A stretch of 6,104 nt of DNA, from contig JAUIKB010000372.1 in the NCBI GenBank assembly GCA_030430975.1, positions 1-6,104 on the forward strand, in the 5' to 3' direction. The DNA comes from Polyangia bacterium (GTDB lineage Bacteria > Myxococcota_A > Polyangia > Polyangiales > Polyangiaceae). This document shows, piece after piece, positions 4,941 through 6,104 of the stretch (the stretch's first letter is position 1; each line of letters begins with the position of its first letter). The translations under genes and the position numbers were made by a program. The notes under the pieces are model-generated. The model saw only the letters and a list, made by a program, of their open reading frames with translations. It was not told where the DNA came from and searched no databases.

Positions 4941-6104
4941 CTACACGGTGGCGGTGGCCCGGCGTAGATGCAGAATCGTGACTTCCGGAGCGATGCCGAT
5001 CCGAATCGGCGGTCCGGTCGTGCCCAGACCCGGGTGGACGTACAGGTGTCGGCCGTCCTCAAAGAACAGGCCTGCGGGACGTTGTTTCGTGACCGTCGCG
5101 AAGTTCCAGCTCTTCACGAACGGGACGCCGAGCTGGCCACCGTGAGTGTGACCGCTCAGGGTCAGTTCGACGCCGTACGCCCCAGCCGGTTCGAAGAACG
5201 TCGGGTAGTGCGAGAGCAGCACGGTCGGTACGCCCTCGGGACGGTCTCTGAGCGTTGCGTCGAGGTCGTCGCGGCCGGCGAACTTGTCGTCGAGGCCCGC
5301 AATGCACAGCGCCGCACCGTCGCGCTCGATCAGCTGCCACTCGTTGAGCAGCACGGTCGGGCCGCGCTCGCGGATCGCCGCGACGAGCTTGTCGTTGTCC
5401 CACTGATCGTGGTTGCCCATCGACACGATGGTGCCGTCGGTGCCTCTTAGCTGGGCGAGCACCTCGGCGACGGTGTCGTAGAACTGGGTTCCGCTCGAGA
5501 CCAGATCGCCGGTGACGCACACCAGGTTGGGCTGCTCGCGATTGCAGCGCTGCACCCAGCGCAGGCCGCGCGATTTCGGTGCGTAGCTGCCGATGTGCAG
5601 ATCGCTGAGCTGCGCGATCGTGTAGCCGTCGAACGCGTCAGGAAGGTCGGGGATCGGCACGTCGACGTGGGTGGTCCGAACGAGCAGGCGCCGTCCCCAC
5701 GCCCCCCAGGCCGCGATCAGCCAGCCCGTTCCGACGGCGCTGATGAGTACCGACGGAGTCAACCCGCCCGTGAACAGGTAGGCGGGAACGATCACGACCA
5801 GCGCAGGCACCGCGAACAGTCCCGCCGCCCAGGTGACGAAGAGCGGCGTGTCGACCAACTCGGTTACCCAGCGCGGTGTGGTCGAGTCGTGGAACGGCCG
5901 CAGGCGCCGAAACGTGGCGACGCTGAGCACGAGCGCGGTCGGGATGGCGACGATCAGCGGTAGCAGCACTACGAGCGCACTCGACGTGACGAGCAGGGAT
6001 GTGCCCGTCACGGACCGCACCATCAGCAGCCATCTGCGGGTGCGGCGCCGCCGCTGCGCCGCCTCTTCGACGTCGACGTCAGACAACTGGGCGTCTTCTG
6101 ACAA
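4941..6104 (-). CDS. Membrane-anchored metallophosphoesterase, YkuE-like (start at window edge)
   Basis: 387 residues visible. The C-terminal part (about 160-383) is a calcineurin-like metallophosphoesterase with the full set of metal-binding motifs: SDLH (D168, H170), TGDL (D200), GNHD (N231, H232, D233), SHYP (H299) and GHTHGGQ (H319, H321). The family-typical PGLGTTG (358-364) and PE (373-374) near the C-terminus place it with the YkuE/YaeI branch, whose members are di-metal hydrolases linked to phospholipid or cell-envelope substrates; the substrate here cannot be told. The N-terminal part holds about four transmembrane helices (two within 26-64, then 89-112 and 116-138), so the enzyme is membrane-tethered. 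The first 24 residues are hydrophilic and Arg-rich. The first visible codon is a TTG that coincides with the last base of the window, so the true start may be this TTG, further upstream, or ATG at 6023 (residue 28). It is probably the first gene of a pair with the downstream polytopic membrane protein. Confidence 0.93.
   Translation of the reverse strand: MSEDAQLSDVDVEEAAQRRRRTRRWLLMVRSVTGTSLLVTSSALVVLLPLIVAIPTALVLSVATFRRLRPFHDSTTPRWVTELVDTPLFVTWAAGLFAVPALVVIVPAYLFTGGLTPSVLISAVGTGWLIAAWGAWGRRLLVRTTHVDVPIPDLPDAFDGYTIAQLSDLHIGSYAPKSRGLRWVQRCNREQPNLVCVTGDLVSSGTQFYDTVAEVLAQLRGTDGTIVSMGNHDQWDNDKLVAAIRERGPTVLLNEWQLIERDGAALCIAGLDDKFAGRDDLDATLRDRPEGVPTVLLSHYPTFFEPAGAYGVELTLSGHTHGGQLGVPFVKSWNFATVTKQRPAGLFFEDGRHLYVHPGLGTTGPPIRIGIAPEVTILHLRRATATV

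Noticed and set aside
4544..5062. 172-codon open frame on the minus strand spanning the two right-hand genes
   Set aside because: It overlaps the ends of two supported genes in another frame, and its translation is Arg/Pro-rich without domain features.
1..6104. Mobile elements, CRISPR arrays, tRNA or rRNA genes
   Set aside because: No transposase, integrase, terminal inverted repeats, regularly spaced repeats or tRNA-like cloverleaf was seen; almost all of the window is accounted for by six protein-coding genes.

Overview
The window is GC-rich, gene-dense bacterial DNA. It suggests a myxobacterium or close relative (Myxococcota, perhaps Polyangiales). The pointers are a large Hanks-type Ser/Thr kinase with an N-terminal zinc-finger (zf-HC2-like) module, a sigma factor resembling the Myxococcales-specific gmx1 family, strong G/C bias at third codon positions and the use of a TTG start. 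The assignment rests on recognised family features, not on a database search.

Layout from left to right. Positions 1-122 (minus) hold the 5' end of a gene for an exported protein, cut by the window edge. Directly upstream of it, 168-1592 (minus) encodes the zinc-finger/Ser-Thr kinase/transmembrane protein. A 79-base divergent intergenic region (1593-1671) separates the kinase from a sigma-70-family factor (1672-2463, plus, TTG start with a good Shine-Dalgarno). After 14 bases follows a YaeQ-family gene (2478-3032, plus). A 28-base convergent gap leads to a minus-strand pair: a polytopic membrane protein with a glycosyltransferase-C-like layout (3061-4878) and, 62 bases upstream of it, a membrane-anchored metallophosphoesterase of the YkuE type (4941-6104, start at the window edge and perhaps incomplete).

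How the genes may work together. The kinase and sigma factor are divergent neighbours, and the kinase carries an anti-sigma-like zinc finger on its cytoplasmic side. This suggests a signalling unit in which a membrane kinase binds or phosphorylates the sigma factor. The exported protein and YaeQ would then be co-transcribed partners or outputs. The right-hand pair looks like a separate cell-envelope operon. No tRNA, rRNA, CRISPR array, insertion sequence or attachment site was seen, and no intergenic stretch exceeds about 80 bases.
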